A DNA stretch of 64,000 bases, taken from contig VTPC01091219.1 of assembly GCA_011009095.1 (NCBI GenBank), forward strand, positions 107,870 to 171,869, read 5' to 3'. Made by a program: the position numbers and the translations under genes. The first letter of the stretch is position 1. The number at the start of each line of letters is the position of its first letter. Positions 10,201 through 24,770 of the stretch are shown here, piece after piece. This DNA is from Ignelater luminosus. Lineage: Eukaryota; Arthropoda; Insecta; Coleoptera; Elateridae. The notes beneath the pieces were generated by a model. It had not been told where the DNA came from. It made no database searches and saw nothing but the letters and a program-made list of their open reading frames with translations.

Positions 10201-13009
10201 CAAATTTACGTTGACTAATGTCAAACGTTTTGGCCGTGTAACAAAGGTGTTTTTCTACGGGAAGTTTGTTTGTTAATTAGAGATCTATTTTAATTGCCCG
10301 TTTAACGGAAATAATAAAGCTCAAGAGAAGAATAATAAATAGACATTCATACATACAAGGTGTAACAGATAAGTTCAACCAAGAAGACATCTCGATTATT
10401 TGAACAGAAACAAAAATTACATTATTATTAACTTCTGACTCCCTTCTGATTTCTAGAAGGTCCATTATGTTGTTCTAAGACTGCCAATTTACATAAAAGT
10501 TTTTGGTTCATCAAGTATAATTAGGTAAAGCTAGTGTATTTCCAGTTTTATAAAAATTAAAATGATGGAAACTCATATGTTTAAACTTTGGAGGAACTTG
10601 TTCTAGTTGTAAGATAGTTAAGAAATGAAAACCGTAGTTTTTCTCGGTTCTTTCGTTCCAGAACACTTTATATTTGTTAGGTATCACAATTAAGAAGCAT
10701 AAAATCAGTTTTCAATTGATGCTAATAACACATGCCTTGGACCTCAGTTGTTCTGGTATTGAAGTAATGACTGAATTCTATGAATTTCTATTATAGGCAC
10801 TTGTCTCTATATTCAGATTCAGTGCACACAAGCCCAATTTGATTATTTGCAACAAAACAACAGATAGGAAAAGCGTCTATTTGCAATACGTATATACCTA
10901 TTTTCAGACATTTAGAAAAATGAATAATCGAGACAAATTTGAGAATCTTGTGTCCGTAGATGAGAGATTACAAACTTGAAAAAAAGCCATATTACTGCCC
11001 GTGTTTGTATTTACATAAAGAAGATTTTATTACGAAAATCGTCTGGGTTTGGTTTGTACCCAAAATTATCTCCGTCTAACAGAAGTGTTCGCATTCTAGA
11101 GACGTCCGCTAAGACAAATTTTGTTGTAATTACAAAAAGTGCGAAAAACCTTGGAATTTGAATGTGAAAAGAAGGCAAAAAAGCTATTACAGTTATTACA
11201 GTGTACAAAAACCAAATTTAATTTTCGCAAAAAGGTTAATATGTAATTCCTTTAAATGGACTTCAATTGCGATCAAAGAAAAACTCGTTTTCTAGAAAGT
11301 AAACTGGAAATCAGTCTCTTGCATTTCCCAATACAAAAAGTTAATTGGAAAAATACTACTGTTGTCCAAAAAAACTTTAAAAGAGCTACTACTAATATAC
11401 TAAATTCACTTTACGTCTTTCCTCAAGAATAAAATACCCTTAGGAATTAAGAGAGAAAAAAGGATAAATAACCGTTAAGCGTAACCAAACTGCCATTTAG
11501 CTAATCAAAAAGAAGGAAACTGAAGAAGCTGTGATGGTTAATAATTCAGTCACAGTAGAAAACCAAATCCCGTTTTAGAAACTTCACAAGAAGGCTTAAA
11601 AACTTGATTTGAGCTTACCAGAAAAGCATTGTATGGTAAACAGAAGGACTTCGGGTGTCACAGCTGGATATTTTGGTGAAATTTGATTCAAAACCTTTTG
11701 ATAGATTCTGAATTGCAGTTCGTCTTTGTAAATTTCTAAAATGCTGTAAAAATGTGTGGTATGTTTTGTTAGACTTTTTCTTTAGTTTGGTGTAAGTTGT
11801 CACCAAGCTAATTATTTATAAAAATTATACCATATACTAAATATTTAAGAAAGTCAGGTTCCAACATACAATATTACTGATTGTAATACCACTTCCGTCT
11901 AATCAAAAAATGCTTTCTATTTTAAATTCTGGGTATTTCTATATTTTTGATACTTTAAATGAAATCCAATAGAATATAACGTTTATTCGATATTCTATTT
12001 TGCCAAACTAGTCTATTGAAGCGTGAATAAAAATGCTCATCTGATATCCCGATATAACCACTGTATAGATTTATTGTTCTAAATAAGGCCACCTTGTAGG
12101 TGTGTAGGTTGCTCACAGTTAACATGGGTGGCTAATCAAAGGGATGGCTTTTGGCTAATCAAACGACGACATTGTGACTGATTATTAATAAATAATAATA
12201 AAATTTATTTTTACACGGGATTGTCCAGTATTTTACTTGAGTCTGAGTGGAACCCCTGTATGCCTATTTCTGGAGTCTGATAAGGACCCTCAATTATTCT
12301 AAAAAGAATGAACGTATTTTTAAAGTTTGCTACAACAGTGTCTAATATGCCACGCTTTAGCTATTAAAATTACTCAAATAGCAAAGTATAAATGATAAAC
12401 AATGGTTCAAGCAGCAAACAGTTTATTCTATCTTTCAATCCTTATGCAACAATAGCTAAAGCATTTAGTCAAATAATTTTGTTTAATAATAACATTGAGG
12501 AATTAAAAATACATCGCTCTGCAGGTTTTAGTCAACTGGATCAGCAAATAAGAATATAAAATAAAAGTTCTACTAGGTGCCAAAACTGATGAAAATTACT
12601 CTGTATTGGAAAGGGATCTAAAAATGTAGAAAATATGCAACAAGAAAGGAATTTTCAATTTTCTACCTGTAATATCAAAATAGTCAAATTGGAGACAGAA
12701 TCCCTAATCCAAAGAATTTGTGTCGTCAGTTGGCTATGAAAGAGAAAAACAGACAGTTTTAAATGTCACATTTCAAATGAGTAAAGTCAAGTTATTATAT
12801 TTTGACAGCTTGCCAAATTACAAAGCTTAATCATAGTTTTCACCTAAGATCATAAATCTTTCAGGTTACTTCTAAAGTGGGAAAAAGACAGATGGATGAT
12901 ATTGTCAATAAGGCCTTAGCAATATCGTCCTTGGTGCCATGTTTTGCTGTAAAAGTAGTAACAAACGTAACAAACTGATGGCTCGTACGCTAAGGCCATC
13001 ATAGTTTCA
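7251..13009. other. Intronic DNA without recognised genes
   Basis: AT-rich, with many short chance ORFs on both strands (for example 7773-8084, 8979-9326, 9511-9768) that show no domain. A weak local duplication is seen around 8850 and 8980 (CAATACAGAAAGTAACAC versus CAATACAGGAAGTAATAC, 127 bp apart). Nothing else can be named. Confidence 0.5.
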
Positions 13010-13971
13010 AGATATAAATTTAAACGAAATGACAGAAGTGACCGTCTGATTCAATTCTGCCAGAGAACAGACAATGTAATTATCAACACTCAATTTAAAT
13101 TACCAAACAGAAGGTTATATACGTAGAGAGCTCCAGCAGCACAACAAATAATTAGAAATCAAATTGATTATTCCAATAAATAAAAGATACCGTAATGCAA
13201 TAACCTCGACGAAAACCTATCCTAGGGCGGACATACGCTCTGACTACGTTTTACTGCTGGCAGAAACTAAACTGCGTATGAAAGAAGTTCAGAAATCTCG
13301 AAATAACATAAAAGTTGACACACAAAAACTAAAACAGGATGATACTTAATGCTGATAGTGTTGAGGGATTGCAAAGACTTATAGATCGAATTGTTAACTT
13401 CAGTAAGAACTATAGAATGAAACTTAACGCCAAGAAAACACATATTATAATCATAAGTAAAAATCAAGTTATTAACACACAGTTCAAGGCAGGCAATGAT
13501 AATCTGAAGAGAACAGACAAAATAACATTGGAATGTAACATCATAGATACCATACGAGATCAAGTACAAAATTGCAAATGCAAGAGGAGCATTCAACCAC
13601 CTTAAAAAGGTACTATGCAATCTGAAGTTGAACCAAAACATCCGTCTTCGAGTTCTCAAATGTTACGTCTTCTCCGTTATTTTGTATGATGCTAAAAATA
13701 TTCTGAATACACCACGTAACCAATGATTGTGTGATTCAACGTCTGCGAAAAAAGCCGGTAATTATGAATACCGTGAAGAAGAGAAAGCTGGCATACTTCA
13801 AACAGTATCGAATACCACAAGTGATACTGCAAGGGAAAAAGCAGATCAGGGCGTCGTCAAATACCTTAAAACCTTCGGCAATGGACCACAATGACAACAA
13901 CAAACTTTTTTCGAGGGGCTGTCGATAAAATAATATGGGCCAACATTATTGCCAACATCCATAGAGAATAG
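13010..13971 (+). mobile_element. Non-LTR retrotransposon (endonuclease-RT LINE) relic with internal deletion
   Basis: Two ends of one LINE ORF2 are fused. The first part (about 13010-13330) is the C-terminal half of an APE-type endonuclease: RNDRSDRLIQFCQ, FKLPNRRLYT then an in-frame stop, RNQIDY, then KRYRNAITSTKTYPRADIRSDYV, where the catalytic SDH has become SDY. The second part starts at the Asp-Asp of the RT YADD box (13338-13343) and continues NADSVEGLQRLIDRIVNFSK and MKLNAKKTHIIIISKNQ. RVLKCYVFSVILYDA follows in another frame near 13640, then MNTVKKRKLAYF near 13760 and FFRGAVDKIIWANIIANIHR near 13905. Everything between the endonuclease and the catalytic DD (RT fingers and most of the palm) is missing. 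Stops and frame shifts make it dead. The family name is not assignable from memory. Confidence 0.8.
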
Positions 13972-16900
13972 GCACTTTAAGTAGAAGCAACATTGCTGTA
14001 AAATTGGCTTTGTCAACTTTCTGGAATGAAAAGCAGTGAACAAGCGCGTTTGGAATTCAGACTGATTCAGAATTGGCTTAGTCATTCTTCAGATTTAGCA
14101 GATGAAAGGCTTCTTTCTATCTGAACGAAAAAGCTTTGAATATGTGAAAACAGATATCTTTTAAGTTGGTTCGATTTGAAGAATGAACCTATAAGTTCAA
14201 AATAAATTAAAGGTCCTTTGGTAGTACTATTCGACATGCTACTTTTATATTTTATGGTTTGTTTAAACTTGGAATTGCGGGCCGAACTTCTTAAATAAAA
14301 AATTGCAAAACACTGCTAAACGCCGGAAGTATACGCGTTTCATTACAACTTCATATCATAATTGATATCAAAGTTAAATTCGGTGAATTGCTGCAATTTG
14401 TCTAAAAAGGTTTAAACTTCCATACATTATATTTTACAATAAAAACTATAAATATAAAGATCTTAGTTTACATAGAAATTATTTCAAAGGTGTGTGCATC
14501 ACTACTCATAGTTTCCTTATAACCATTGGGGTTTAATTTAATTTAATTTACACTTAAAATTAATAACCAAATAGTGCCTTTTTGTAAGGTAATAGATTCT
14601 GTTTTTATGGTAATAATTCATTAACGCATTAGTAAAATGCAATAAAAAGAAAATTACATCAGTTTTTACACCATAAATCCAACCTAAAAAACCAAACGTA
14701 AAAAATGACCTTTCAAGAGCAAAAAATTATTTAATAAAAGCTCAAGGATATGAAAAAAAATTTAAGCAGAGAAATTGCGACCTAGTAGAATATTTCAAGA
14801 CTTTCTAAAAAGAATTCGGCCGCTTCAGTGAGCGTGAAGTCATCATCTCTAATTGAACGAGGCATCAACGAATTGTGCCTTAATGTAATTAAAATCCTTT
14901 AGACAATATTGAGCCATCATTGCCACCGAAATGAATCATTAAACTCTGTTAGAAATTCATAAATTTTAAGCAGTAGCTTTAACCTTCTGAAACGTGCGGT
15001 TTTCTTGCGCTTATAAAAAATTTAGTTGAACATCAAAAAAGCACACCGATGCCAAATGGCTGTTACTTTGTTTTCTTTTCTCTGTAACTTAACGAAAAAA
15101 AAGTAGGCCTAAGATGATACAAAAACTTCATAAAACGTTTATAAAGAGACGTCAACGTTTGCTGCCAAAGTATTTTCGTAGCAGGTGGTAGAAAATATTT
15201 TGATAACTAGCAGGATTGTTTATGTGACTCGAATGTGGTAAGGGGTTTACGGAATAGCCTACTTTATATTAGCGTCGTTGTGTTCCTATTACCTAATTAA
15301 AATAACCCACGAAACTACAGTACCGTAAGTTCTAGAAGTTTTACCCAAACAACCTTCTAACAAAACAACAAACAGCATGGCGATTGCCTACTTTACGGAC
15401 TTTTTATCTGTCCGACAGTTTCCTCTTGAGTTACAAATCATATAGGCGTACGCGTCCTGGGAAGATGAAGAAAATTCACGGAATTGGCGGCGCATCAATT
15501 TTTCATTAGAGGAAGAGATACAAGGCCTCGGCTGAATTTGATATTTTTGATAAAAAGTACGACCGTAATAAACACAGAGAAATTGTACATTAAACCGAAT
15601 GAGAAATTTAAAACGAACGATTCTCCAATAAGAGAAATCCGTGACTCGATAAAAAAAATATATATCGAGAAGAGTTTTGTATTTCATTTTTCAATCGGTA
15701 CAAGGAAATAGTAAGTTTTAGCCATCAACTAAAACTATAAAACGGATGAGATTAAAGCTTCACTAATTTATCTAGTTTAGTTAGATCTGGTAAGTTTAGC
15801 AAGTTCGACGATGGTCCTGCAAGTTTGTTGCAGATGCTTTAATGGTTCAATCAATCAATAAGTAATTTGTGCCGGATGTATATGTAGCGTGGAACATACT
15901 AACCGGAAAATAGGACATTTATTTTGTCTGGTACATACACGGGAAGTTTTGGGTAATACGTTGATTATACCGTAACAAGATTGGAACCCCGTTATGTTGA
16001 TTTCAGTTTTTAAATTCAGTTTTCTGTTATATTTTACAGTACAAAATATCATTTGACTTACAATATTGACAACAAAATTCTTTCAATCCTTCCATCATTG
16101 CTTTAGAAATTTAAAATCTCTTTTTGAAAATATAACTCACGACAGGTTACGAATGATTCATAACCTAGCACAACACGTTTGTATTTTTTTACAAAGAATT
16201 ATTTTTATCTTATTTGTTTACTTGGCGTGTACAACCAACTGCAATCATTCTTGTTAAACAGCAGCAGATTGTCCTTGTTTACTAATACAAGTCAACGTAT
16301 GCATAATTGATGTTTATAACAAAGTTGTTTATGTCAGTTCGAAGTCTCAAAGCGTACTATCAATGTTAAATATTTTATTTTTAATGTGTTAAGAGAGTTA
16401 AACCTTTATTTTTCTAGTTTGTAATTACATATTCTTTGAAAGACCATTGTCAATTATTTTTGAGTTGTTTTGACTTAATGTCCTCGAAATCTAAGTTTGT
16501 GATATTGTATTACCCATGACGCTTCTCGCTTCTTATTCGTTAACAGAATGTTCAAAAGTCCAAACATAAACATAATGAAACGGAGGATGTCTATTTTTAG
16601 AAAATATTTTAACAAACTGAAATAATATTTTCCCCATGTTGGGCGCCAGTATGATATAAATAATTCTGGAAGCTGCATTTCATGAAAGATTAAAATAAAA
16701 CTAATATCCGTATGTATACAAAAAGATCTCAGATATCCTATTTAAAAGGAATGCAAGGAGAAAACCTTCTTGATGCTGACTACTCTGTAATACTTGTGTT
16801 AGAGATAGATATATAGTACACCCAATAGCCTGTACCGTTAGTCCGTTAGTAAGTCTTCTGAGAGCATCACATGAATTTATTCCTTGCAGACGCTTTAGTA

Positions 16901-19900
16901 ATTACTGGTGAAACGGCATAATTCTAATTTATTGTTATTCTCAAATGTTTGACAACCCTGCTCTTTCAGTAAAGCATTGATTATGAACTTCACAAAAATT
17001 TAAAAAAAAAACTCAAAAGTTTATCAGATAGAATATAGAGAAAACTAGGTAACAGAATAGCGAGACTCAGTAATCCTTCTAGAAAAACTAAGTAATGTTT
17101 ATTTAGGGCATCTTAATTAGGAAAACAAAGTAAAAAACCACAAGAGTATTGCGACCCAAGAACAAGAAAACAAGATCGAAACGAAGTCTCTTCTTTTGGG
17201 ATTTCTGAAGAGAAGACCCCTATATTAATTGAGTTATGCTGATATTTTTTGGTTTTTTACGAGAATCTCACAAAATCTTGATTGTCAGAATAATGAGAGA
17301 AGTTACTAAAATTCCATACGTTATGATCCAGATAAGATACTCCTTCTTTAGAACTAACTGTTAATTGGTTGTCAAAGAATCAGTAAACTACTGTTGTTTT
17401 ATATTTTTAACTGAGGTGTCTATCAATAGATGCTGCAAGTCGGATCAAAATGAATCGTATTATCCCATTAAAGACGATGCCAAGTTTAACAAATCTCTCG
17501 GTTCTTCGGTCAAAGCCTATAACTGTAAAACAAGAGTTTAACTGAGAAAAGATTTATTTTTATTTTTTCAATTATATTTAACTTAATGAATTTGCAAACT
17601 TTTGGTTTAGTTAAGTTCAAGGATAAACTTTAAATATCATCTCGTATTGGACTTCAAAAGAGATAATTATAATTGATGTAGCAAAAAAAGCAGAGAGAGG
17701 CAAACAATGACAGTAATGCAGAACACGAAATGTAGTTACTTCTTATGAAGAGGTAACAACAACAATAAAAAACTGCCTTCGTCATTATAGTGACGACGCT
17801 AAAATGTCCATCAAGAGTGGAAAGCTGCTGCTTACCGCTGTCTTAGTGTAGTCTTGATTCTTTTAATCAATGATGGTGTTTTCCGCCTAGATAATTTTCT
17901 GAATAAGTAAATTAAGGACAAAGGATTGCTAATTGAACGAGTTGTGTTCCACCCAAAAAAATTTTGTTGTGAAAAATGAAGATTTTGTAAAATTCAAGAT
18001 TGGACGGATCTCTACGATCTTTGAATATGTAAGTTTCCTGTTTGATCTACACCTTTATAACCATCATTACCAGCAGTGAGAAGGATCAGAGGAGAGGACG
18101 CTGCGATTATGGTCTACCAAACATCTTACTCACACCGACATATATGGTCAGATTTTATTTTATAGTACAGGCGTCTGCAAATAATCTATCGACATTTATC
18201 TCCAGGTTTCGCCGCTAAAAAGCATAAAAAACCAGGCAAAATTATTGTTTTGCCCAATAAAGGAAAGAAGACAGTATCGTTTGAGGATATGTAAAGAGAG
18301 TACCACTAAACGATTTATTCTTGCAAAAGAAATCCTAAGAAAAACAAAAAGCGAGCATCGAGTTTGTTAAAATACGATAAATTGCCAAAGATTTAAAGAA
18401 ATATTGTTATTAGACTCAAAAATGTGATAGAATGAAGTCTCAGGGAGAGATTCGTGACGGTTTTGTTTAATTTTCTTTAACGGGTATTCAATATCTCAAG
18501 AACGCTAGCTTAGTCTGACGGAGATGGAACTTTTTATATTGAACTTGGTGTTGAAAGAAAAGCAATTGCGCCTAGTAACATCGATCGTCATTACGATTAC
18601 AAAACACCGCAGAGATATAAATGATGTAGTTTACAGTATTAACCAAGCTGGCAATCTCTAAAATTGTAAGTTGTGCATATTTGAAATACTATAGTGGTAT
18701 TATAGGTGATAATAGTTTTCATATATGGGTAGATAGAGGAATCATTTGATACAAAGAATCTCCAAAATATGAATGCATCTCGCAAAATAGCATCTCGACT
18801 TCCAAAAGTCAAAAAATATAAAAGAAAGTGATTATTTCAACGTACGAAGACAGGACGGGCTGATTCGGTCTACTTTGGCCAGAGATACGCAATATTTATT
18901 ATTATACAAGGGCAGAGCTGACAGGTAGAGTCTTGTGCTAAAAGACTTAAGTCAACAAACTACCAATCTATATTAAATTTGTGTATGCACCTGTGCATGA
19001 TCACCAGACCTGCCGAATTCCATCGCGCTTCTAGCTATGTGAAAATCTACTAATTACTGTGTGAGAATTTACTAAATACAATTTACGTCGTCATTTAGCA
19101 TGCACAGACTCTAAAAGACTGTTCGATTGTTTGAAGAATAATGTGCAGATACAATCGAAACTTTGCTACTTGTAATTGCAACGTTGAGAGGCTTGTTAAG
19201 ACAATTGGTATAAAATGGAAAAGAATTTCCTACTTTTCGTGTTTCCCATTCTTGTGCTTTCTAAAAAGACTATTGTAATAGTTAAAACACAAAGACTTGT
19301 GGAGAAAAACATAAAAACAGAAAGATAGCAAGAACAAAGACCAGAAAGGTAAACCAACTAAAAGCAGACGGTATAGAATACATTACAATGCAAAGTTGTA
19401 GACCAAGAAAAGAAAAAAACGACAACCGAAGTAGGTTGGACTAGAATATCACAAACCTTCAACTGCAGAGATAATTTAGTATTGGATGCCAATGATCTAT
19501 GCCAGTGTTTTGGCATCTTTGGCGTGGACATTTTTTATTCAACAAGAAAAATTACGATAGAGTCCTGAACAAATTTGTATCTTAAAACTATATTTGGTCT
19601 GACCCTACTAAAATAGAATTTTAGCCAAAACAATGTTGCAATATACATTTTTGAGCAAAAATTCAGACAGAACACGAAAATCAAAAGAGGTTTGAAAAAA
19701 CTATAAACCTCTGCTTAGAAAGCTTGTAAAATATCAAAATCAAGACGCTACCCAACCCAGATGCTATCTTTAGACAAAACCACGTAGAGACTTAACTTAG
19801 AAAAGCCTCTACATTGACTGGTCATTTCCACTATCTAACGATTTTTCATTACTTAAAAGTATAGATTTAATAAAGTTTAGATATTTTTGGTTTTTAATGT

Positions 19901-22900
19901 AAAGATTTGTACTGACCTAAAAAAGAAGAAAGTTTAAAATGTTTCATTAACAATTTGAAATGTAACCCTTGAATAAAAACAGCTAATTTTGTTTTCATTA
20001 AGATGGTTTCCTTCAATGTACGTTAAACAGTAGTTGTGAGACACCGCTGTTTCAGAAAAAAAGTCTAAAAAAACTATTTATTTCACTTAAAAGACAGACA
20101 AGGCAAATTGCTTGAAATAAGATAATCTTGAAGACCTTCAAAGCACTTTAGGGTAAACAAAAAACTTAACCATTGAAGTATTTTGGCGAAGTGAAATCTA
20201 TTATTATGCTTTTGTTAGCAAGATAGTGACGGCTTCTAGATTAAACTTTGAAACTTTTTAAAAGATTCCAAACGATGATGATGATGAAAACAAAATTTTT
20301 TACTGGACTACACATACTATGCCAAAATTCGAATGGCCAACAACGCAATACATTACTAACATAAAGTTTGAACAAATTGCAGGCTTTATTGTAATAATTT
20401 CCATTGAAAGGTAAAACGCTTTAATCAATAAAATAAGAACTTCATTTGGAAAACACAATTTTCAACTTAAAATATTGTGGCTTACAAGACTACTCAAAAA
20501 ATATTAAAAAAGACCGCAACTAAATTTAAATTAGCATTACAAACATTAAACAAATAACTAGCTTATATTGCCAAATCCTTCAAACATGGTTTTGCTTTAA
20601 CCTGCCAACTCTTCATAAGAGAACAAGGAAAGTAGATAAAACATTTTCACGCTTTTCGTATATGCGCATTATATAAGTTTATTTCAAGTCAAGTAAGAGA
20701 TATTAGCTAAATGCTTTCTGAAAAAAATTGAATAAAAACCAAAGATAAAAAAATTCTGCGTAGTTTGTAGAGCAAAAGAGTAGGCTGTTCCACAAACATT
20801 TCGTTCACAAAACAAAGACACATTTCCGTAATTGTATATCCTTCCATTTATGTAATCACAGAGTTTTATTTATCTATTAAACATTTTATCTCCTAAATAC
20901 ATAACACTTTCGTAATTTTATACCAAACAAAAAGCAAAAATTGCTTTCTATATCGGCTACAGTTCTGTTAGTATATTATAGTTTGCGTGGCATGGTAAAA
21001 TAAATCATTTTAAGACACCAATTTTGTTTAGAAATCTTCGACCACAACGTGATGTTAAAATATATTACTAGTCCCTAGCATAATTCTTTATTTATATGCA
21101 CCGCAAACTTCCATGATTTCCTCAGGCAAACGTTGTTGCATCGCATTCATAAAATATGAAATAATACCGTCATTAGGTCTGAATAGAAAATTGCAATGCA
21201 CGTAATGCATTAGAACTCATAGAGGATGCTCGTCATTGCAACTTTTCTCCTTATTCTTAGTCCCATGGAAACCGCAGCTAAGGCAACTACTATATATAGT
21301 ACAGCTATACATCCGCGTCGCTCAATGCAAATTTTCGCCAACTAGGAGAGAGTTTAAGGTGCTCATAATACAGACTTCCAGCAATGCTTCCTTTCATACT
21401 TGCCAAAAACTTGGCCTGCCTAGAGCACAGATGAGGGATGATAAGAGATTCGCGAGATAGCGTTACGACGAGCGCGGGATGACAGAATGACGGAAGGACT
21501 GCAGCATCTACATATAAGGAACCCCCAGAGTCGACACGCAGACGACAATGATGAACTATATTGGCTAAATTTCAACAAAAGCATGTAAACTGTGCATTTG
21601 CATAAACGAGAAAAATTTCATTTTAATGGGACGCCTGTTTTAAATTGTAATTTCAATTTATTTTTCTAAAAAAGAGGAAAATGCAGCACAGGGTGGAAAA
21701 AATATCTAAATCATAAAATCAATTCGTTTAGAAACCAGCAGGGGAAAAGGTTTCCTGTTCGAAATAAAAATAAGATATAAAAATAGAGCATTCTGTCCGC
21801 GCAGGAAACCGCTTATATCATGTCACGGGATCAACTAAACACCAAAGGATTAGACTCCAATAATCGATCAGAGGCCCCAGCAGGAGACAACACACACATA
21901 ATTCCACAGAGTAATTCAGCGGATTCAACTTGGAAAATCCACGTTGTGTGTGTAGTTACGTATTAATTAACGGAATGCAAGCACGAGGAGCCCTTGTCTA
22001 ATGGTTATAAACGGCCCTGTTGCGTGTTTTTTGCATAAAAAGGAGCTTTAGATATAATCTGGGTTAAAGAAGATATGCCTATAATAAATAAGAAAGTTCC
22101 ACAGAAATCGCAATTGTAACCGTTTTCATGTCTGAAGTTGGTTATTCTGAAAAAGGGCGGTTCTTTCTTACTAACAACCTCTTCCGCGAATACAAGAGCG
22201 AGGGGTTAAAAACTGAATTTTAGGGTAGGAAACGATTAAATCTACAAAAACTTGCAGTTATTTATTTAGTTTCTGAAAACTTCCGAAGTGCTGATATTTC
22301 GTTTTCTTAAATTATCTTTTCTGTTAGGTTTCTTGAATAGTTTCGAAGAAGTTTTCTAGAAGTAGGATCGTAAAAATGTAAAAATCTTAAGTTTCTTGAA
22401 TTATTACGTATATAAGTTAGTACATACGAACATACAGCAAACTTATCCTTGGAAAGCAACAATTTTATGTTCTTTCTCGTTCAACCTACATTTTGCAAAT
22501 GCTGGATAATATTTTACTTTGTATTTACTAGAGGAACTAATATTTTAAACGTTATTAAATTAAACTTTACTTAGCTGCTTTTCAATGATAGCCATAAATT
22601 ATTCTCTGATTAAAACGTTGCATGGAAAAACGTCAGTAACACTCACAGTGACTCAAAACAACTTCTGGTATCACATATTATGATTAATGTTTCTTGAACG
22701 GCAAAAATTAAAGGAAAAATTGGTTTGCTGCCAAAGCAACGTCAAGTAATAAGTTAGATTGCCGTGATGATTATGTCAATTATCCATTTCTACAGTAAAT
22801 TAAGTTTTGTTTTAAAACCACCGCTGCGAATTAGTAACAACAGATATTTCTAAAACACTTTACAAATTTCGTCGTTTCATAATTTACTTATTCTTTGAAC

Positions 22901-24438
22901 TTTAAAATTCTTAATTTATTCAGAATACCAGAAACTCGTTTGGATGAACAAATACACAATAACAAGGTTTTATATTTACAGATGAAAATATATTTGACAA
23001 GAAAATTATGTTTTGAATCTGCAGCGAATGGTAAGACAGATAACATTTGCAATAGACTGATTTTGAATTAATCCTTATACTCAAAACCAGTTTGCAGTAA
23101 TAACTTTATCAATAGTAACATACATTAATTATCTCAAAACTTTCAATAGAGGTTTAGTTAAGTTTTAGTAATGTCAATATAACTACGAAAAACAATTTTC
23201 TTAAGTCGTTTTACAGTATAATTTCCGTTTTTGTTTAAATACAGCACTTTATGCCAAAAGCATAGCTATTCAATGAATTGCACCGAGAAAGAAATCCTAT
23301 CGAGATGCCACAAACTAGCTCTATTGTATAATTAGAAGAACGTCATAGATCTCATCGAGAGAAACCATACTAACATCTACATAAAAAAGGAAAGCAATAC
23401 ATTAAGCCCAAAACCAAGGCTATTAATATAGAGAATACCTTGCTGTTTATGAAACCGATATCATACCTCGCTATGATAATTCAACAAATTTCTCTACACA
23501 ACAAGCGGTTCAAAAATGATACTGAAGATATCTTTTTTGCGAAGAAATAAAAAAAGTTGGTTTGCAGGACTCTAGACTGAACATTCGGAAATCAATAAAG
23601 TGATAATAGCTGTCTTCAGCAGAAACATTGACAGATTCCTCATATCAAGACCTAATTACTTTAAAAGTTTAGTATGGTATGGGGCAAAATTGATATCACC
23701 AGTAGCAATTTACAGTTTCAATGAATTCTTTGCCTTTTCTAGGCTGTAATGCACAAAGCTATTTGCATAATACAGAATGGTTTTGCCAGAAAAGAAATAA
23801 TTTGATGTTTTGTTTCATTCATCTGGTAAACTACTTGAGATGAAAATACTTAAGAGCAACTAACCTAAATCTTTACTTGAATTAAAGTATTTAACAAGAG
23901 CAGATAATCTCTGGCATAGACAAGATTGAATTAGGCAATTGGCATTATTTATTTAGACAAGATAGACGAGTTTTATTTCAACCATTGTCATTACATATGC
24001 AAGGCCACCGTGTGAAATCAAACTTATATTGAATAAGCACAGTACATCTTTTCCCCAATAAAACAATTTCCGGTAGGTATTTATGCTAAGGATGCGTATT
24101 GGGATTTTGCGTAACCTACCAAGATAAACACAACGAAAATGCTGTAGAGAAGAATCTGAAATAGAATCGAGTTTATTGGATTTTTAGACGATTAACTAGT
24201 AAGGCAACGTTTTGATATTCTCAATACTAAAACTGTAGCTACAAGTTACGCAATTGCTATTAATGTTGATTCTGCAAAAGATATAATTAACTTACAGTAC
24301 TTAAGAACTTGATCATGGCCTGGCGTAAAAAGCAAAATATAAACAACTAAAAGATTCTAAAGCAATACAAAATCGATCTAAGGAAAAAGACCTATTAATC
24401 AGAAAGCTGAAGGTCCGAGGTTTATGACTTCCAGTAGC
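13972..24438. other. Intronic DNA without recognised genes
   Basis: AT-rich and ORF-poor over 10 kb; from 16700 to 21200 there is not even a 60-codon frame. Short repeats only: AATTTAATTTAATTTA near 14534 and GATGATGATGATGA near 20275. The interval 21440-22060 is richer in GC and is listed separately. Lys-rich fragments near 18200 (KPGKIIVLPNKGKKTVSFEDM) hint at further element debris, but I cannot place them. Confidence 0.45.
21440..22060. promoter_or_regulatory. GC-richer island, possible intronic enhancer
   Basis: Composition stands out from the surrounding DNA, with several CG dinucleotides (for example GTCGACACGCAGACGAC near 21530 and AACGGCCCTGTTGCG near 22010). A pair of facing ACACACA / TGTGTGTG runs occurs at about 21891 and 21945, and a homeodomain-type TTAATTAA at about 21964. 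No ORF. Reading it as a cis-regulatory module is inference from composition only. Confidence 0.2.
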
Positions 24439-24440
24439 TA

Positions 24441-24620
24441 TACAGGGTGTTACTTAATGTTATGTATTTATTTTAATGGGTTATTCTGGGGGAAATTCTA
24501 AGTCGAAAAGTTTATATAAATGTATGTCCTAAAATGCTTGGTTTTCGATACACAGGGTGTTGAAGTTTTTATGTTTTTCCTGTTTTTACCAAAAATTTCG
24601 AAAACCGTTTGAGATATTAC
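24441..24620 (+). repeat. Left arm of the foldback MITE
   Basis: Contains landmarks repeated in the right arm: TTTATTTTAATGGG, ATATAAATGTATGT, AAAATGCTTGGTTTT, an internal ACAGGGTGTTGAAGTTTT, and TTTCGAAAACCGTTTGAG. Confidence 0.8.
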
Positions 24621-24770
24621 ACTAAATCTTAGTATAGATTGTTATGGTATAAAAACACACTTTTTGACCTAAAACAGGTTTTTTTTTATTTAACCAGTGG
24701 TGTATATATGGCTACGTTCCGTTTACATAAAATTAAGTTAGGTTTGTCCGTTGCCAAGGAAACGTTTTGG

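Noticed and set aside
18170-18300. Lys-rich fragment KPGKIIVLPNKGKKTVSFEDM as a gene piece
   Set aside because: No neighbouring motif in any frame and no recognisable family.
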